64,000 nucleotides of DNA. Source: Sthenelais limicola. Taxonomy: Eukaryota; Annelida; Polychaeta; Phyllodocida; Sigalionidae. Made by a program: the position numbers and the translations under genes. The stretch lies in the NCBI GenBank assembly GCA_942159475.1, contig OW804098.1, forward strand, positions 8,636,773-8,700,772. The letters run 5' to 3'. How positions within the stretch are numbered: position 1 is the stretch's first letter; each line of letters begins with the position of its first letter. The notes beneath the pieces were generated by a model. It saw only the letters and a program-made list of their open reading frames with translations, did no database searches and was not told the origin of the DNA. Of the stretch, positions 44,624 to 56,058 are shown piece after piece.

Positions 44624-44858
44624 GGGTCAGAATTTCAGAAAATGTACAATTGTCAGCTGTACACATTTAGTAAATTCTGTTAAATTAGACTGAAAAATGG
44701 TCAATACTAGGTAAATTCGAGTATATTCGGCATTGCATTGATTCTAGCAATCTGTTTGGTTAGGTTGAACTGTATTTTGAACTTTACTTTTGTCTGAAAT
44801 TTGAGATATTTGAGAGGATTGCTGAAGTTGAATTGTACATTTTCTGAAAACTTGACCC
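44624..44858 (-). mobile_element. GTCA MITE copy 34
   Basis: S2; ATAT on both sides. Confidence 0.9.
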
Positions 44859-45109
44859 ATATGGTGCATACAAAGCTCTGTGCTTCTTTCTCTAGAAATA
44901 AAGGAGAGTCTAGAGCAGCAGCAGGGGCTGGTATGTAATCCATAGGGATCGTAAGGCAGACATCGTGTTTTTGTATTAATTGCCCGCGGTATATACCATC
45001 GTGAAGAGTGTTGGACGACCGGCGCCAAAATGAAATTGTCTAATCTCAGTCACTAATACCAAGGGATCAATACATCAGGAAAGACACAACCGCGAGCCAT
45101 CGGTCATAT

Positions 45110-45728
45110 GTGATCCGTTTTAGGAAAATAAATCATAAGGGTGGTCTCCACTGGCTGCGGTAAGCTGTGCGGTAAGCCTTGCAATGGTGTTGTGCTGGTT
45201 CTGTAGGCGGTAAGGAGTGACGAGGTCCTGCCTACATAGATCACTGGCCATGTAGGCAGGACCACGCCACTTCTCACCATCACAGCACCATCACAAGGCT
45301 TACCCCAGAGCTTACCGCAGCCAGTGGAGACCACCCTATAAGTCGCAAAATATGAATTTTGAGATATCATCATATTTGAAAAGAGGAGATTAAGCTGATT
45401 CCAATGGTAGTAAACATATAGGGCATTTAAGAAGCATTTCTATATTTTATGTTTGATATTTTTATTTTTTTAAAACAAAAGTTTGCAATGTTTCTGGATG
45501 GGTAATTACCAGTAAAGTAACTAAATATACTCCATACAAGGGCTTCAAAACGCAAGGATATATATAATACCATGTCCCGAGTCCCGAAATTTGTTACATG
45601 GATTCATATAACTATAATTGCTAAACCCTCTAAATATCAGAACATTTCAATAAAGGGATCTTGTGAAAATAACACTATGAAAAATATCAATTTTGCGACT
45701 TGTGACTAATTTTCCTAAAACGGATCAC
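45110..45728 (+). mobile_element. GTGATG MITE copy 5, carrying element D
   Basis: Ends GTGATCCGTTTTAGG and CTAAAACGGATCAC; ATAT on both sides (45106, 45729). Element D interrupts its left TIR between TCATA and AGTCGC. CCCGAGTCCCGAA near 45577 is a 7-bp internal duplication. Confidence 0.9.
45138..45337. mobile_element. Element D, AGGGTGGTCTCC MITE (200 bp)
   Basis: TIRs of about 28 bp: AGGGTGGTCTCCACTGG + CTGCGGTAAGC and the complement. A second, inner inverted pair is GTAGGCGGTAAG/...; TGTAGGCAGGACC occurs near the centre. ATA on both sides (45135-45137, 45338-45340) inside a known GTGATG TIR, so the 3-bp duplication is directly verified. A 3-bp AT-rich duplication would suit PIF/Harbinger, unproven. 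Confidence 0.9.
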
Positions 45729-45890
45729 ATATGAGCTTGTATGGAGGAGGAATTGTGTTTCCTGTGACCTGTGCCTCCCATGTGTGTTAAATCTGATATT
45801 CCTGGTGGTTGTTAGGCTTTGAATAACATTGAAAGTAGTCCACCTCCGTTAGTTCAGAATGAAGTTACTACTCTTTGGACTACTTAGCCA

Positions 45891-46096
45891 CACTCTATAG
45901 GTCCAAACCCTCAGATCAGATAAGAATGGTATTTCAGTCTACTTCTCTAATCGGGTTCCTGGCCTAGCAGTCGGCAATTTAATGGGAATATAATGACATT
46001 ATGCGGTCTCAATGGAATTAGAATGGTACTCTTCGGTTTGAGGCAAGAGGATTTACCTTCGTTTGAAGGGACTCTCTCAACTTTGGACCTAGACTG
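45891..46096 (+). mobile_element. CACTC MITE copy 3
   Basis: 206 bp; left end CACTCTATAGG has a 2-base insertion. Exact target duplication GCCA (45887-45890, 46097-46100). Confidence 0.9.
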
Positions 46097-46164
46097 GCCA
46101 TGCGTTTATAATGATGCTAGATAGATGCAGCAATCAATGCGATAGTTGCAATGTGATTTTGAAC

Positions 46165-46187
46165 TCTTCTTTCTTTCTTTCTTTCTT
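46165..46187. repeat. (CTTT)n microsatellite
   Basis: About five tetranucleotide units. Confidence 0.8.
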
Positions 46188-46750
46188 AATCGTTGCTCAG
46201 TCATTCATTAAGGTAAATAGGTTACCCACGGTACCATTCATGAATTCTTAGAAATGGTTGGTAAGAGCCTGATGATTCAGAATGGAACTTCTTTACATTA
46301 ATAGCATCCATTGAGCGATATTTGTATTTAAAGATTTTTATTCAGCAAAGACATTATGAGTAGTACATTTTTTCCAGTCCAGGCTGCCGACAAGATTATG
46401 AAAGTTAAAGAAAGGTTTATACAAATATTCTAGTATCACAATTTGAAATTACTACAGAAAACCAGATGCAGAGTATACAACAGTTGCTAATGTTATATAC
46501 ATCAAAAACTGAAGCTATATCGCCGGTGGTATCTCTGGTTCTTATCACCAAGAATGCGGCGACAACGTTTTCTAAAACTTATTTTTATTACACAGGGACC
46601 AGATAATAAGTCCATCCACTGGGATGTGTCTTATATATATTTGTACATAGAGCGATCACAGATTGTAAGGTATGTTCAGTGGCTGGCCCCGTATCCGATA
46701 AAACTATTACTCAATCTTTAGTCGTAAAGTTGCTCATATTAGCCACAAGC
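46188..46750. other. Intergenic with a retroposon 3' trace
   Basis: 46321-46346 repeats the 29443 sequence. Nothing else recognised. Confidence 0.4.
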
Positions 46751-46985
46751 GGGTCATTTGTTCAGAAAATGTACAATTGGCAGCTCTACACATTCAGGAA
46801 ATTCTGCTAAATTAGGCTGGAAAATGATGAATACCGGGTATATCTGAGTATATTTGGTATCGCATTGATTTAAAGTATCAGATCTGTTATGTTGAACTGC
46901 ATTTTGAAGCTCATTTCTGTCTTAAATGTGGGTTATTTGAGAGAATTGGTGAAGGCCAATTGTACATTTTCTGATAACTTGACCC
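46751..46985 (-). mobile_element. GTCA MITE copy 35
   Basis: S1; left end GGGTCATTTGTTCAG resembles the 3.1-kb element (GGGTCATTTTTTC). Confidence 0.9.
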
Positions 46986-47225
46986 AGAAGCAAGGCACTG
47001 CCTCCGTCCAGGATCAGTTTGTGAATGGACAGGCGAGGAGCAGAGGATCGTCTAACATCTTGTTTTATAGCACATCTAACCCAAGTTTACTACCGCCCTC
47101 TTCTGGGCAGATAAGACAAGAAAAACACTTCGCTAACGTTTCAGACAGATTGTTCATTCTGATGGCTGAAAGAGGTCGACAAGAGATCTTTCATGTATAG
47201 AGGTCATTGTGGGCATATTGTAAAA

Positions 47226-47472
47226 GGGTAAGATTTTCAGAAAATGTACAATTCAATTTCGCCAATCTTCTCAAATAACCCAAATTCCAGACAAAAATAA
47301 AGTTCAAAATACAGTTCAACCTAACCAAACAGATTGCTAGAATCAATGCAATGCCGAATATACTAGAATTTACCTAGTATTGACCAAATTGCAACGTAAT
47401 TTAGCAGAATTTACTAAATGTGTACAGCTGCCAATTATACATTTTCTAATAATCTGACCCAAAATCTGACCC
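47226..47472 (+). mobile_element. GTCA MITE copy 36
   Basis: S2. The terminal 12 bases AAAATCTGACCC are duplicated in tandem at the right end. AAAA on both sides. Confidence 0.88.
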
Positions 47473-47490
47473 AAAAAATCACTAAATGTA

Positions 47491-47743
47491 ATGAAAAATT
47501 GCAAGAATGTTTTTCCACAATATCATAGCTTTTATAAATGATCTATGAAAACCAAATGCATGATGGGAAAGATGGGGACTTGTATTATAGAAACATGTAT
47601 AGCACATAGATACTGATATTAGAGCATTGATAAACAGTCCATGCTGAACATGGCATGTTTCCTATAGATTTTATACTGTACCATTAGTCCCATAATTCCA
47701 TGCAAATCAATATTCAAAATGGCGGCTATGCAAACCCCCTATT
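47491..47743 (+). mobile_element. AATAGGGG MITE copy 2, 5' truncated
   Basis: Begins in the middle of the family (AAATTGCAAGAATG) and keeps the right end CAAACCCCCTATT. It reads CCATGCTGAACATGGCATG uninterrupted, the empty site for the insertion at 61657. Confidence 0.8.
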
Positions 47744-47878
47744 GATTCCATGAATGCTATCATGATCACCTGCTTCAACATATTTTCACGAAGAGCTAAT
47801 TTGATTGAAATTACAATAATCCTTGTGCAAGGGTGCATGGAATCCATTTATATTGATGGAATTAGCATAGAAGTATAT

Positions 47879-48507
47879 GGGTCAGACTTTCAGAAAATAT
47901 ACAATAGGCAGCTCTACACATTTAGGTAATTCTGCTAAATCAGGCTGAAAAATAAGGAATGCCGGGTAGGCCTATAGATATCTGATCATATTAATTTTGG
48001 TATCGCATTGACTTAAAGTATCAGTTCTGTTATGTTAAACTGCATTTTGAAGCTCATTTTTGTCTTAAATGTGGGTTATTTGAGAGGATTGGTGAAGGTG
48101 AATTGTGATGTGTTTTAGGGAAAGGAGTCACAAGTCGCAAAAAAATGGAATTTGAGATAACCTTATATTTGAAAAGATAAGATCAAGACGATTCCAATGA
48201 TAGTAAACAGTCTAATAATCTAATAAATATTTCTATATTTTAAGTTTGATATTTTTGTTACTTTGCACTATTTCTGGGGGGCAATAACCAGTAAAGTAAT
48301 TAAATGTACTCTATGAGATTACCATAGAAATGCATGCATATATTTAATATACTGTCTGGAATTTTGGTACATGTGTTCATGCTATAGACAATGTTAAGCA
48401 CCCCTGAAAAAAAACCATTCACACAAAGACATCTTGTGAATAAAACACTTTGAAAAAAAGGAATTTTGAAACACATCACAATTGTACATTTTCTAAAATT
48501 TGAACCA
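47879..48507 (-). mobile_element. GTCA MITE copy 37, split by a GTGATG MITE
   Basis: S1. 47879-48104 and 48484-48507 are the two parts; the right TIR is diverged. Confidence 0.85.
48105..48479 (+). mobile_element. GTGATG MITE copy 6, nested
   Basis: Inserted in the right TIR of GTCA copy 37. AATT at 48101-48104 is repeated at 48480-48483 and intact GTCA copies read GAATTGTACATTTT there, proving the 4-bp duplication and the ends GTGATGTG / CACATCAC. Confidence 0.92.
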
Positions 48508-48527
48508 TTTAGAACATGGATCTATGT

Positions 48528-48766
48528 GGGTCAGATTTTCAGAAAATGTACAATTGGCAGCTCTACACATTTAGGAAATTCTCCTAAATTAGGCTGAAAA
48601 ATGAAGAAAAAACCGGGTATATCTGAGTACCTTTGGTATCGTGTTGATTTATAGATTCTGTTTTGTTATGTTAAACTGCATTTTGAAGCTCATTCATGTC
48701 TTAAATATGGGTTATTTGAGAAAATTATAGAGAAGGCGAATTGTACATTTTCCCCAAATCTAACCC
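48528..48766 (-). mobile_element. GTCA MITE copy 38
   Basis: S1; right TIR degraded (TTTTCCCCAAATCTAACCC). Confidence 0.88.
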
Positions 48767-48981
48767 ATAACTAATATTGGCAGGTGCGCATTAGTGAAAT
48801 ATGCTGTGGAGGAGGAGTGTATTGAGTTGCCCCTGGTGGCCTACGTGAGGGGAATATATGAGGGTTTTGTCCACAGTTGGTCGTAAAGCCAATATAGGAG
48901 GGGGACGCTACGTGATCCAATGATCCCTTACCCAGGGGAGATGTGTCCTTAAGTGACCAGCATCATAATCACTTGGCTTAT

Positions 48982-49216
48982 GGGTCAGATTTTCAGAAAA
49001 TGTACAATTCACCTTCACCAATTCTCTCAAATAACCCAAATTTCAGACAAAAATAAAGTTCTAAATACAGTTGAAACATAACCAAACAGATTGCTAGAAT
49101 CAATGCAATGACAAATATACTCGAATTTACTTAGTATTGACCATTTCTTGGACTAATTAAGGTGAATTCCTAAATGTGTACAGCTGCCAATTGTACATTT
49201 TCTGAAAATCTCACCC
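48982..49216 (+). mobile_element. GTCA MITE copy 39
   Basis: S2. Flanks TTAT / ATAT. Copy 40 begins 17 bp further on. Confidence 0.9.
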
Positions 49217-49232
49217 ATATATACATGTATAT

Positions 49233-49473
49233 GGATCAGACCGTCAGAAAATGTACAATTGACAGCTGTACACATTTAGGAATTTAGGAAATCCTGCTAA
49301 ATTAGGCTGGAATATATGAAGAATACCGGGTATCTCTAAGTATATTTGGTGTCGCATTTAAAGTATCAGTTCTGTTATGTTAAACTGTATTTTGAAGCTC
49401 ATTTTTGTCTTAAATGTGGGTTATTTGAGAGGATTTGTGAAGGTGAATTGTACATTTTCTGAAAATCTGACCC
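49233..49473 (-). mobile_element. GTCA MITE copy 40
   Basis: S1; left end GGATCAGACCGTCAG, like copy 20. Flanks ATATACATGTATAT and ATATACATGTACCA share 11 bp. Confidence 0.9.
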
Positions 49474-49739
49474 ATATACATGTACCAGTGACTATGACAT
49501 ACAGAGAGCCTGCAAGTGCAGAATTTGTCACTATTAAACTAAAGAGAAGAGTTTACTTAAAAGCCAATATAAATAAAATGTTTATAAATAAGTAAGGAGA
49601 CTGCGGCGCCCAGTCGTTTCCCCGGCGGAGGGCTTGTTCAGTGCCTAATGGCCCGTCCACAGTCAACCAAATGGCCGGACATAAATTCATGCAATTTAAA
49701 ATGTTGTCTTCTCGCTAGCAGGGGAACTAATCGATATAT

Positions 49740-49975
49740 GGGTCAGATTATCAGAAAATGTACAATTGGCAGCTCTACACATTTAGTAAATTGGGCTAAA
49801 TTAGACTGAAAAATGGTCAATTCTGAGTATATCTGAGTATATTTGCTGTCGCATTGATTTAAAGTATCAGTTTTGTTATGTTAAACTGCATTTTGAACTT
49901 TATTTTTGTCTGAAATGTGGGTTATTTGAGAGGATTGGTGAAGGCGAGTTGTACATTTTCTGAAAAACTTGACCC
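49740..49975 (-). mobile_element. GTCA MITE copy 41
   Basis: S1; no matching flanks. Confidence 0.9.
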
Positions 49976-50114
49976 ATGGAATCATCCTACACCCACCCCG
50001 CACCATTCCCGTGTTCATGTATATATCGCTTAACTATATAAAAGATTTACCCTTGCTTGCAGTTATGAGGTATATTGTATGGATTAAGGTGATACCATCC
50101 ATGAAGTTATATAT

Positions 50115-50349
50115 GGGTGAAATCGTCGGAAAATGTACAATTCGCCTTCACCAATCCTCTCAAATAACCCCAATTTAAGACAAAAATGAGGTTCAAAATA
50201 CAGTTTAACATAACCAAACATACTGTTTGAATCAAAGCAATACTAAATATACACAGATATACCTAGTATTGACCATTTTTCAGTCTAATTTAGCAGAATT
50301 TACTAAATGTGCTGATCTGTCAATTGTACATTTACTGAAAATCTAACCC
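50115..50349 (+). mobile_element. GTCA MITE copy 42
   Basis: Mixed S1/S2 body; left end GGGTGAAATCGTCGG. ATAT on both sides. Confidence 0.9.
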
Positions 50350-51180
50350 ATATATTATATACAGGGTATGTGTATGTGGCATGTTTAGTTATATTCGCAT
50401 AAATCATGATCTATATAATCTTATCATTGATATATACTTAAATAAGTATTTTGAATACTCTAATAAAGATGAGGGGTATATTGGCGTAGGGCGGGTGCCA
50501 TAAGGCTGCCTTTAAAGACAAGTTATACCACCGCATATATACCACCGTAGGTTGTTTTAAAGACAAGCTATATCACCCTTTAGTCCCCGTTTGTTGGGCT
50601 GGCGTGGACCATTAGAATGGCATAGAATGGGCCTCCCAGTGTTTCCGGCCGACTGCTTACATCAACGAAAATACAAAACAATATTTACTGCTCAAAATGG
50701 CAAGATCATGGCTTTCCACTGGTTCATTTTGCTTCGAAATCATTCACTAAATTGTTGTTAATGATATTAACAGCCCAACAAAAGGGTACTAAAGCCATTA
50801 GATCCTTTGTTTTACGTCCTTCGTTTTTCTCTAAGCCTCCTGGAAACAAACCTCGGCTTCACCTCGGCTTGTTCCCGGGAGGCTTAGAGAAAACTCACGA
50901 CCATAAACTCAGGATCTAACCGCTCACCATATACCACCATAGTTTGTTGTATGGCTCTCCTGCAATGCTAGGCGGTGCATAATAAACTATAGTATAAAAT
51001 TGCTACCACAGTCAAGGCGGCGGTGCAAAGGTGAGAGTCCTTTGCTTCCCTCCCCCCTCCTCCCCCCTCCTCCCTCGTCCAGCTGCCAACAATGGACGCT
51101 CCTCCAGGGCTTGTAAGTGGTCAGAGTCTGAGGAAATGGGCAGTAGCCCGGTATAATCTACCCTATTGATTGTCCACTAA
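50350..51180. other. Intergenic with a palindrome and C-rich run
   Basis: TATACCACCG and TTTAAAGACAAG words recur at 50505-50570. A polypyrimidine tract (CCCTCCCCCCTCCTCC type) lies at 51045-51078. No gene supported. Confidence 0.45.
50798..50922. repeat. Palindromic sequence of about 125 bp
   Basis: Arms: TTAGATCCT...TTTTTCTCTAAGCCTCC on the left, GGAGGCTTAGAGAAAA...AGGATCTAA on the right, around CCTCGGCTTCACCTCGGCTT, itself an 11-base tandem repeat. Confidence 0.65.
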
Positions 51181-51200
51181 CATATGATCTCCTATACAGT

Positions 51201-51436
51201 GGGTCAGATTGTCAGAAAAAGTATAATTCACCTTCACCAATTCCCTCAAATAACCCAAATTTCAAACGAAGATAAAGTTCAAAATACAGATCAACCTAAC
51301 CAAACAGATTGCTATAATCAATGCAATGCCGAATATACTCGAATTTACCCTAGTATTGACCAAATTGGAGCCTAATTTAGCAGAATTTACTTAATGTGTA
51401 GAGCTGCCAATTGTACATTCTCTGAAAATCTGACCC
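51201..51436 (+). mobile_element. GTCA MITE copy 43, 14-bp flanking repeat
   Basis: S2. ATATGATCTCCTAT follows directly on the right (51437-51450) and occurs at 51182-51195, 5 bases (ACAGT) before the left end. Confidence 0.9.
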
Positions 51437-51694
51437 ATATGATCTCCTATGTATAAAAGGTACAGCCGATAGGAAACGATAAGAGTTGGGTGCCAAAGGC
51501 CTTAAAACTACGGGCTCCAGTAACTCCTCCTGTAAGATCGATGCAGATTATACCCACCCAACATGGTACGGATGTATGTTACATAAGAAGCATCTAATAA
51601 GGAGGAAGTAAATATAACTTTCAGACGGAAATCTGACGGATAAACTTGTCATGACCTTTGTATTGGTTATTCGACGAATGTCCGGGACCCACAT

Positions 51695-51927
51695 TGGTCA
51701 GATTTTCAGAAAATGTACAATTGGCAGCTCTACACATTTAGTAATTTCTGCTAGATTAGACTGAAAAATGATAAATACCGGGTATATCAGAATATATTTG
51801 GTATCGTTGATTTAAAGTATCAGTTCTGTTATGTTAAACTGCATTTTGAAGCTCATTTTTGACTTAAATGTGGGTTATTTGAGAGGATTGGTGAAGGCGA
51901 ATTGTACATTTTCTGCAAATCTGACCC
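51695..51927 (-). mobile_element. GTCA MITE copy 44
   Basis: S1; left end TGGTCAG. Confidence 0.88.
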
Positions 51928-51960
51928 ACGAGGTTTCCGAGCGCTCGATCTATACGATCT

Positions 51961-52000
51961 CAACCTAACCAAACAGATTGCTAGAATCAATGTAATGCAA
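51961..52000 (+). mobile_element. GTCA MITE internal fragment
   Basis: CAACCTAACCAAACAGATTG and the following 20 bases match only the S2 interior; no ends. Confidence 0.6.
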
Positions 52001-52029
52001 TTCGGCTAATAGAAATACATATAGGCCTG

Positions 52030-52112
52030 TGTCCTATTGTTTACTATCATTAGAATCACCTTGATCTCAGTTTTTCAAATATGATGATATCTCAAAATCC
52101 ATTTTTGTGTGG
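52030..52112 (+). mobile_element. GTGATG MITE internal fragment
   Basis: TTTACTATCATTAGAATCACC...GATATCTCAAAATCC matches the right half of the family without the TIR. Joined closely to the GTCA fragment, so this is a patch of spliced repeat pieces. Confidence 0.65.
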
Positions 52113-52616
52113 GGTGAGAAATAACCAAACATTTCAGATAGAATTTACAAATGAACCTTGGATGTAAGAAGATTGTTTGATCACGAATTACATCACAAGC
52201 CCTAACGAGAATGTCTCGTGAATCTATTTCAACTCTTCCTCTTTTTTTTTTTATTTTGCGACAACCGTTTATTTCTTTCACATGTTAGACAAAGGTTTCG
52301 GATTTGTTACATCTAGGATTAATTTCTCCAATTTTAGTCACTCTTCCCTTATAAGAAGAGGGGTAGCAGTAGGTTGGAGCAAGGAGACCTCTGAAATTTA
52401 TTTTTGCTGTATCACCGACGGTTTATTGACATTTATTTTCCGCCTATTCTTGTGATGAATTCATTAATATCCACAACTAGGTTGGACCATAATTATTCTG
52501 TACAACTCTTTCTTTTTTTCCCACCTGCTTGTTCAACTGTTCCTCTTCATTCTGAATAATAATTCACCTCTACACTCAATCTTTCCACTCGTGATAACCA
52601 CTACTCCCATTTTTTA
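52113..52616. other. Intergenic, no feature recognised
   Basis: AT-rich, with T-runs at 52240 and 52510. Confidence 0.4.
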
Positions 52617-52800
52617 ATTTTTTTTATAGCATTTTATTTATCCAGGAAACCTATAAAGGGGTTATTTATCAAGGATCAATCAAGCCTGATTTTCACCTCG
52701 AGCCTGTCACTTCACCTTCACGTGTGGATATGGATAAGAGAACAAAAGAAGGTTTCTAAGTGGTGATGGAATGGGATGAGATGGAATGGGATTTATACAT
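52617..52800 (-). mobile_element. Poly(A)-type retroposon end, copy 2
   Basis: Inverse of 30043-30494: TAGCATTTTATTTATCC, then GATTTTCACCTCGAGCCTG, then GATGGAATGGGATGAGATGG. It lacks the MITE and so gives the empty site for GTCA copy 19. Confidence 0.7.
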
Positions 52801-52979
52801 ATGAGTAAAGATGATTTTGATCAGGTACATAATAGTAAAGCAAGTAATAGTAACAGTAAATTCAACTTATGTTCAAAGCAAGATATTACAATTACAATTT
52901 TAGAGATAAGTATTTCTGAGTTGCCGTTTGAAGACAATTGAGTCTTGAATCCTCCTGATTTCAGGATGATGCCATAAAA

Positions 52980-53213
52980 GGGTCAGATTTTTAGAAAACG
53001 TACAATTGGCAGCTCACATATTGGGGAAATTCTGCTAAATTAGGCTGAAAAATGACGAATACCTGGTATATCTGAGTATATTTGGTATCACATTGATTTA
53101 AAGTATCAGTTCTGTTATGTTAAACTGCATTTTGAAGCTCATTTTTGTTTTAAATTTGGGTTATTTGAGACGATTGGTGAAGGCGAATTGTACATTTTCT
53201 GAAAATCTGACCC
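52980..53213 (-). mobile_element. GTCA MITE copy 45
   Basis: S1. Flanks AAAA / AAGA. Confidence 0.9.
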
Positions 53214-53464
53214 AAGATCAAGATCGAGATCCGAAACCGACCAATTATGGCTCTGGAATTTGGAATACTTGATCGTATGATCTTCACGAGTAAAATGGTT
53301 GAAATTGGTGATATGGTGATGGAGAAGGATGAAAATCTTAGTGACGCACCAAAAGCGAAACAAAGCAAAATCATGGAAAGATCTCGGGGAAGGAATTAGA
53401 TAAAGTCACTGGAGGAGAAAGATACGGCTCTCAGCCTGCCTCAGCCTGGCAGCGGGGCACTGCA

Positions 53465-53840
53465 GAAAATGGATTTTGAGATATCATCATATTTGAAAAG
53501 ATGAGATCAAGGTGATTCTAATGATAGTAAACAATAGGACATATAATATGTATTTCAATATTTTAAGTTTGATATTCTTATTTTTGAAAAAAAAATGTTT
53601 GTTATATTTTTGGATGGACAATTACTATAGTAAAGTAGTTGAATATACTCTATAAGATGACCTTGGAAATGCATGGATATATTTAATACACTGTCTTGGC
53701 ATTCAGTACATGTATTCATGAGACCTCAAGGACTAGACACCACAAAGATGAAAACATTCCAACAAAGACATTCTATGAATAAATGACTTTGAAAAACACC
53801 AATTTTGCGACTTGTGACTCATTTTCCTGAAACACGTCAC
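53465..53840 (+). mobile_element. GTGATG MITE copy 7, 5' truncated
   Basis: Begins at AAATGGATTTTGAGATATC, missing the left TIR; right end CTGAAACACGTCAC intact. Confidence 0.85.
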
Positions 53841-54221
53841 ATATTCTAAACGTCAGGAAAAGGCACTGGGAGAACGAATCACACATTCAAGAGGACAAAC
53901 TGAGTTTGCTCAGCGAAAAAGCAATCACGACGAAATAGGCCACGGAACAGAGAGCCCCAAGAGCAGCCCCGTAATGTAATTTCTTCAAAGAGACACACCA
54001 ATTTAGAGTAACTCGGTTTCCTTATATTGATGGGTTGCCCGGGTTAGATGGACCATCCGTCAGGCCTGCATATAGAGGTATTGGGGAAATTCGCTTTTGT
54101 ATTTATCATATTGTGGCTGATACGATACGTATTCATTCCCTCAGCGCCGCGTGCGCCTGGTTTACATGCGCGTGAATGTGTCCCGAGTGCAGGCGCATTG
54201 TGACACATTCTTAAGGCAAAT
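53841..54221. other. Intergenic, no feature recognised
   Basis: Near-average composition; no repeat or ORF supported. Confidence 0.4.
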
Positions 54222-54637
54222 GTGATGTGTTCAGGAAATGAGTCACAAGTCGCAAAAAGCATATTTTTCAAAGGGTTTTATTCACAAGATGTCTTTGTGG
54301 GAATATTTTTAGTTTTGGGGCGCTTAACGCTATCAATAACATAAATAGATGTACATTATATATATATTATATATTATATATACACATGTATATTATTCAT
54401 GCATTTCAATGGTAATCTCATAGGGTTGATTTAATTACTTTACTGGTTATTTCCCCCCAGAAATAGTGCAAGGATTTTTCCCCAAAACAAAAATATCGAA
54501 CTTAAAATATAGAAATATGTATTAGATCATTAGGCTGTTTACTATCATTGGAATCGGCTTGCTCATCTTTTCAAATATAATAATATCTCGAAATCCATTT
54601 TTTGCGACTTATGACTCATTTTCCTAAAAGACATCAC
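54222..54637 (+). mobile_element. GTGATG MITE copy 8
   Basis: Exact target duplication AAAT (54218-54221, 54638-54641). A (TA)n expansion occupies 54354-54392. Confidence 0.9.
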
Positions 54638-54871
54638 AAATTGCTTTGACTGTCGTGCACGGTGACTTTCTTCCAATATACGAAAATCTTACAACTTGTC
54701 TTCTTTCATTGTAGAACAAAAATTCATCGTTAATTGTATTTATTTAATACTGTAACTACACTGTTTATTCTGGATAGTAACATATAGAAGTTCAAATGTG
54801 TGAGACTGTATTTTTCGCTGTAAGAACTGTCACCGCTAAATGTTGGATATCACGATCTAATATTTACGGAT

Positions 54872-55130
54872 GTATACATAGAGAGAATGGAACAAGCCGG
54901 CAATAATCGAAAATTTATTGGACGAAATTTGGCTAATGCGGACGAATCAAGTCCAATAAATTTTCGATTATTGCAGGCGAGTTCCATTCTATATTTATTA
55001 TATTGGCATAAAACTTTATGTGTGAAATCTGAGAAAAAGTGGCCGACTCGGTGATAAAGTAGTTCATATAGTATGCGTACTATATGAATATTTTTATAGC
55101 ACCCCACTTATGGAATGCGCATATAATATA
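54872..55130 (+). mobile_element. Hairpin element copy 2
   Basis: Better preserved than copy 1: GCAATAATCGAAAATTTATT / AATAAATTTTCGATTATTGC (54899-54976) plus the shared tail GATAAAGTAGTTCATATAG and TTTTATAGCACCCCACTTAT. Confidence 0.75.
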
Positions 55131-55448
55131 TATATATTATGGTGTTGTTCTAAAAGGTACAGAAAAATATGTTGGTTCCCAATATCATTAATTGTCCCTT
55201 ATATCGTATCCTATTCCATTCATGAGCCCATGTCTTCATGGTTATTGCAGCTAAAAATAGAAGCTGATACCGTTTTGGAGGGCCATGGCACTTGTACTGA
55301 ATCGCTTATGATACCAGTCCCAATGCTTATACTGGAGGGGAAGATATATAGGAAACATGGGTCTAATCAAGAGAAGTAAGTCCTGCAGTGGACAGTGCAT
55401 CATGGCCATATCCTGGGGGACAGTAGACCAATACGTGTAGACCCATAT
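55131..55448. other. Intergenic, no feature recognised
   Basis: An 89-codon frame (55110-55379) starts within the hairpin element and shows no family features. Confidence 0.35.
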
Positions 55449-55669
55449 GGGTCAGATTTTCAGAAAATGTACAATTCACCTTCACCAATCCTCTCCAATA
55501 ACCCAACTTTCAGGCGAAAAATAAAAAAAAATTACAGTTCAACCTAACCAAACAGATTGCTAGAGTCAATACTCTAATATACCCTAGTATTGACCAAATA
55601 TCACCTGAATTTAGGAGAATTTACTAAATGTGTACAGCTGCCAATTGTACATTTTCTGAAAATCTGACC
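55449..55669 (+). mobile_element. GTCA MITE copy 46
   Basis: S2 with a short internal deletion; right end CTGACC. Confidence 0.9.
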
Positions 55670-55726
55670 AATATAACATTACCCCCCGCCCGCCAACCCT
55701 GGCACAAACCCAGCATGAGTATATCA

Positions 55727-55952
55727 GGGCTCAGATTTTCAGAAAATGTACAATTAGCAGCTCTACCCATTTAGTAAATTAGGCTGAAAAATGATGAATA
55801 TCAGGTATATCTGAGTATATATTGTATCGCATTGATTTAAAGTATCAGTTCTGTTATGTTAAACTGCATTTTGAAGCTTATTTTTGTCTTAAATGGGAGT
55901 TATTTTAGAGGATTGGTGAAGGCGAATTGTACATTTTCTGAAAATCTTACCC
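55727..55952 (-). mobile_element. GTCA MITE copy 47
   Basis: S1; left end GGGCTCAG. ATATCA touches both ends, a 6-bp repeat. Confidence 0.9.
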
Positions 55953-56058
55953 ATATCATGAATGGAGGGTGTCCCCCGTGTTATATCCATCGCGCTCCGT
56001 TATGAGCATAAATACTTATATAATCATATTCTTGGCAATCATGAATTATAAACCATGA

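Noticed and set aside
33448..49595. A recurrent short protein (LNCILKLIFVLNVGYLRG...) at 33448, 46889, 49377 and similar ORFs elsewhere
   Set aside because: All are translations of GTCA MITE interiors and TIRs; the repetition is from DNA copies and frames are not maintained.
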